Assembly (NCBI GenBank): GCA_006538405.1
Contig: BJKQ01000004.1
Location: 1,364,001-1,428,000 of the forward strand
From: Hansfordia pulvinata
Lineage: Eukaryota; Ascomycota; Sordariomycetes; Xylariales
DNA: 64,000 bases
Reading direction: 5' to 3'
Shown piece by piece: positions 60,500 to 64,000 of this stretch. How positions within the stretch are numbered: position 1 is the first letter of the stretch; each line of letters begins with the position of its first letter. A program made the position numbers and the translations under genes. The notes beneath the pieces were generated by a model. That model saw only the letters and a program-made list of their open reading frames with translations. It was not told where the DNA came from and did no database searches.

Positions 60500-61078
60500 G
60501 CAGGTGAGGCGTGGCTAAAAATAGGACCACAGTCACAACCGCTGATCAGTTAGTTACTACCTAGGTATAGGTAAGGAGGTAGTTAACGACGGGATTCCAG
60601 ACGCGGGAGCCTCACCATCCTACCCACAGGAACGATTGACTACTCCAACACATGCATGCAGACGTCTTTCTGTGCGGACCTGCTCGTGCGTGTGCAGTAG
60701 AAGCCTCTAAGTTATTAGTGTGAAGTGAAGGATGCGGCATAATTTCGATCGCCGGGCTGCCACCCCGGCCCCGCGTGTCGCCAAAACACCACAAGCGCGT
60801 CCGGCCTTGCTGTTCGCCCGTGGCTCGAAACCCCTGATTATCGGTCGTGAGTACTCGCACAGAGAGCTCACGAAGGACTATTGGAAAGGTCCCCGAATGC
60901 GACAGGGCACCGATAAGCGAGCTGACCAAGTTGCCCAGCAGACAGCGCGGCACGCCCTCGCCTCTTGTACGAGTATAGGTACACAGAGAGACGCCTTCTC
61001 GCTGCTGAAGAGGCACACGGTTGAATCATGTTGACGGCGCTTGAAAGTTCGTCACTTTCTTTCCTTGATCCCATTTCG

Positions 61079-61081
<3 letters not shown>

Positions 61082-61113
<32 letters not shown>
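61082..61113. repeat. (TC)n microsatellite
   Basis: About 16 TC units in intergenic DNA. Confidence 0.9.
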
Positions 61114-61117
<4 letters not shown>

Positions 61118-61268
61118 CTCGCCATCTTTTCCATCGGGCGCACCGCGCTTTCCACCTGGCAAGCTTGCAAGGGCTCGTTCTCTTTCCTTGGCCATCCTCC
61201 AACTCGGGCAGGGCATGGGCACGAATCCAATTCCGGCCCCCAAAGTCAGAAGAAGAGAGATAGAGACA

Positions 61269-61291
61269 GGGGGGGGGGGGGGGGGGGGGGG
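61269..61291 (+). repeat. Poly-G tract (23 G)
   Basis: The longest G run in the window. Its true length is doubtful. Confidence 0.85.
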
Positions 61292-62451
61292 TAGAAACCA
61301 AGCTCGCTCCTTTGTGTCTCCACGATTTAGGGGAGAGAGATAGGCGAGCTGGCTGGCAGTGGGTGTGTAGTTCCCTTCCTCTTGCCGTTCGCGTTGCGGC
61401 TCTTTTCTCCGGCCGGGTCTGCTTCTCGAGAGCTAATAAGAAACGAAAAGCGGCGCCCAATGAGATCCCCCACTGCTTGCCCCCCCCCCTCCCCTCGGCT
61501 CCTCCCCCTCGGCTCCAGACATGGCATCTTCCGTCTCCCAGGTTTCTTCCCGCAAGGCGACCGAGGTGTCACAGTGGGCAGGCAGGCAGCCCGCCCACGC
61601 TTCTGCCTTTGCAATTACCGATCTTCTCCAATGGAATCCCTCATCCTCCTCCCCCCTTCTCTCTTTTCTTTTGGCTTTTGAATATACCCTATCTGTCGCG
61701 CGCTGTTGCGCGTTTCTAATCATAGAAACAAACGTCTTTCGGCGATGTGGGAAATCCCCCCCTTCCCCACGTGGGGAATGAGTGGGAAGAAAGCTCGTCC
61801 CGCGGGGCCCTTTCTGTTTGCGAGTTTTGAAACATGACGTGTGGCGCCCCTGCTTGTCGTTTGCGCCTGGCAAGGCTCCGTCGGGCGATGTGAGTTGTCT
61901 GTCTGTCTATCCCTGCTCTCCCGCCCGAGGCGGTGCGCTGCTGTTGGTGGTGGTGGTGTTGTGTCAGGGCGTGACGCTGGCGGGCAGGTCTGCTGCTACG
62001 GATACTGGTGGTTTCTTTATTGTTTTTCCCAGAAGAGAGCGTGGATCTGTACCGCACAGGCCACGCCTGGGTGGTCTGCATCCTCACCCATGTTCGCTGG
62101 GGTCACGTGTCGGAGGAAGAAGGGGAAAGCAACGACGGGCATCACCACTGAAGGGCCACATGAGAAGACGAAATCTCGGAATCTATTCGGTCTACCGCGA
62201 AACTAGCAAGCATCGGCTCTGGATGACCTTCGGGTTCACCTTGACGTGGACGAATCCGGGCCTTCCGCAGAGGTGTACACTGACTACTTAACTTTGGTAT
62301 GTATCTGCTTACTCGTTACCTACAGACCTGGCAGCGTCCAGGTCCTGTGGCTAAATGTAGGCCTCGGCTCCCAGGGGCGTTGCCGAGGCCACCCTGAACC
62401 AACCACTCTCACATCGACGAGTTTCCCCCAATACCAGACGGACGCCCGGCC

Positions 62452-62887
62452 TCATTTTCCTTCGCCCTCCCACATTTCCCAGATCTGCGCGCGACTCGGG
62501 GTGGGATCGATCTCGGCCCTCTTGCACATTTCGATGATTTCCGAAAACCACTCATGAGTGCCCGGCGTCGCCCAGGTGAGCTTTTCGGAGGCTTTCTTGA
62601 GCCATTTGTAAGTCATCCAGTATCTTCTGCAGAGCTTTGGCTCTTCGATGGCCGATCCGGGCACGTGGGCTGGGGCGGTCTGGGGGACGGCGGGACGGGT
62701 CAGCTGGTTCATCCTCCTATTGGCATGCATGCAAGAGACGCAAGCAGCAAGTGTCATCCAAGGAGGTGTTGGGGAGAGGTTGCGGTCAAACCTTTGTTGT
62801 TACTCCCGAGTTGGTGCCGGCCGGGAGCGCCCAAGCCAGGCCGGCGACGAGAGGGACGACGCCCACGATGATGGTGCTGAGCTTCAT
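62452..62887 (-). CDS. Small secreted protein, about 115 aa, two exons
   Basis: The minus-strand start at 62887 opens a signal peptide, MKLSTIIVGVVPLVAGLAWA, with cleavage likely before LPAGTNSG. That frame stops soon after; a GT-AG intron (62791-62704, donor GTTTGA, acceptor CCAG) joins it in phase to LTRPAVPQTAPAHVPG and a compact C-terminal part KLCRRYWMTYKWLKKASEKL, then ATPGTHEWFSEIIEMCKRAE, ending EGEGK at 62452. The spliced product has 115 residues and two cysteines that could pair. An alternative donor (GTAACA at 62803) is also in phase and would drop four residues. The C-terminal domain has coding-like composition (Trp, Tyr, Lys, Glu). No family is recognised. A secreted effector-like role is possible but unproven. 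Confidence 0.6.
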
Positions 62888-64000
62888 AGTCGCGTCAACC
62901 CCCGGACAACTTTTGAGGTAAGAGGTTAACCGTTGGCGTGTTGAGACGGAGCGAAGTGGGTATGTACTTGTGCTGCGGGTTGCTGTTACCGTTGCGTTGT
63001 CGTTGTCGCTGAGTTGTGTTGGAAGGACAGAGGAGCATACATGTTCTTCCAGGCCCCTTTTCAACACCTACCTCTAACCTCCCTGTGTCTCTCTCTTCAT
63101 CTCCCCTTCTCTCTGGCTCTCGCAGGGCGCAGGCAAGAAGAAGATTTGCCTCCAGACTTGCAGTGTATTTCAGGACAAGGCACGGACGAACACACAAGGC
63201 CCGCACTTCGGCATTCCCCTATGGCCTGCGCCCCGAGCTCGAACCATCGCACAACCTGAACCCGTCATACGTCAGAAGGTAGAAAACTCGTCGCCTTGCT
63301 CGGATTCATAAGCTACTCGCGCCCTGGTTGCCACGCAGAATTCGCCCCCCTTCCCGGGCCCATTTGGGCCTTAAGGCCCAGCCAGGCGCCACTTACAGGT
63401 ATACGGTTGCGAGCCTGAGGAGTTACTCGGTGACCCACCCAGCGCCTCATATGGAGCCCAGGCCCGTTGTTGTGTGAGTTTGCCCCGACCGTTGCCGATG
63501 TTCCGTCGCCGATGTTCCCCGTGGGCCACGCCCTTCCCTCACCACCTGTCTCGCACGGCCGTGCCCAGACAGCGTCGGTTTTTTTTTTAACGGGTCCCGA
63601 AACTCGACTTTCAGAGGGAGCGTGTACCGACGGGGAAGGGTCTACCAATCTAAAAAGCCAACTCATGTTTGCGGAGAGCTGGGTTTGCCATGGGGAATAG
63701 GGCCCCCTTTCTCAGCGGGGGCGTTTCCGGCAAGTTGGCCGAAGAGGGGGGCGGAGTGGGTTGCGACGAGAGCTCAGAGAGGCGCGTCTCTGGTGCGAGA
63801 GCGGGACGCCACGGCTCACTCGCTCGATAGGGTTAAGGAGCGGCGGCTTTTCCTCTTCTCTTCTCTTCTCTTCTTTCTTCTCTTCTTTTCTTGCTTTCCA
63901 GGGTCCGCGGAGAGTCGGCGGCGCGCGGGGCTTGATGTAGTAGGTGAGTATAGGTAGTCTGCTACCGTCTACGCCAGCCAGGGAGGCCGACCTGGGCTAA
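62888..64000. other. Intergenic region to the window end
   Basis: No gene is supported. It includes the promoter of the minus-strand secreted-protein gene, a poly-T run near 63580-63588 and a (CTTCT)n tract at about 63852-63890. A gene may begin beyond the window end. Confidence 0.5.
63852..63890 (+). repeat. (CTTCT)n pyrimidine repeat
   Basis: Imperfect pentanucleotide CTCTT/CTTCT units in the last 200 bases of the window. Confidence 0.75.

Larger units (their letters stand above)
53744..62451. other. Gene-poor region, 8.7 kb, rich in simple repeats
   Basis: No gene is supported. The first kilobase is probably promoter and leader of the Sfl1-type gene. The rest carries poly-G runs (54920-54935, 58529-58542 and 61269-61291), CTG-type tracts (57234-57261 and 59391-59479), a 9-bp tandem repeat (56976-57009), (TC)n at 61082-61113, GTACTCGTACGAGTAC-type palindromes (60264-60279 and others) and TAGGTA motifs (about 56325-56400). 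Open frames are short and mutually overlapping. Confidence 0.5.

Overview
The window reads as nuclear DNA of a filamentous ascomycete (Pezizomycotina, most likely Sordariomycetes). It is GC-rich. Its introns are short (60 to about 180 nt), mostly with GTNNGT donors, CTNAC-type branch points and CAG or TAG acceptors. The recognisable proteins have fungal architectures: a GH47 mannosidase, a GH15 glucoamylase with CBM20, an Sfl1-type HSF regulator, a Tag1-like vacuolar protein and small secreted proteins. I cannot name the species. No virus, plasmid, CRISPR array, rRNA or tRNA could be supported. All products are inferred by reading the sequence, without database searches.

Layout, left to right. 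1.4-3.2 kb: alpha-1,2-mannosidase. 4.7 kb: small secreted protein. 5.3 kb: perfect 40-bp inverted repeat. 6.5-8.4 kb: amino-acid permease broken by two apparent one-base deletions. 9.3-12.4 kb: a convergent pair of mitochondrial amino-acid biosynthesis genes, the acetolactate synthase regulatory subunit and ornithine carbamoyltransferase, each with a TGA(C/G)TCA box upstream. 14.1-17.0 kb: Tag1-like LEA-2/DUF3712 membrane protein with two frame breaks. 19.7 kb: six-cysteine secreted protein. 21.4 and 22.3 kb: two unrecognised proteins. 23.7-25.6 kb: SART-1/Snu66 splicing factor. 28.4-30.6 kb: glucoamylase. 31.4-34.4 kb: tandem minus-strand nicotinamide riboside kinase and fructosamine-kinase-family genes. 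37.4-38.8 kb: unrecognised low-complexity membrane protein. 39.4-41.0 kb: mitochondrial succinyl-CoA ligase beta subunit. 41.0-46.8 kb: gene-poor. 46.8 kb: secreted protein. 49.4 kb: nuclear-like low-complexity protein. 51.6-53.7 kb: Sfl1-type HSF regulator. 53.7-62.4 kb: gene-poor and rich in microsatellites and small palindromes. 62.5-62.9 kb: small secreted protein. The last kilobase holds no supported gene.

The genes do not form an obvious biosynthetic or defence cluster. They are mostly core metabolism (arginine, branched-chain amino acids, TCA cycle, NAD salvage, starch use), RNA processing, vacuole function and regulation, with four scattered candidate secreted proteins. The arginine and branched-chain genes are the clearest functional pair: both products are mitochondrial and both may answer to Gcn4/CPC-1 cross-pathway control.

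The most consequential structural observation is that five loci (21.4, 37.4, permease, Tag1-like, riboside kinase) each need one or two single bases added, always within a short G/C run, to give a continuous protein. All eight sites are losses, and the corrected lengths are whole numbers of codons. That pattern looks more like systematic homopolymer under-calling than independent pseudogenes. I found no convincing new multi-gene system. The most intriguing candidates are the inverted compound microsatellites in the two introns flanking the central exon of the fructosamine-kinase-family gene, and the 40-bp inverted repeat at 5.3 kb.
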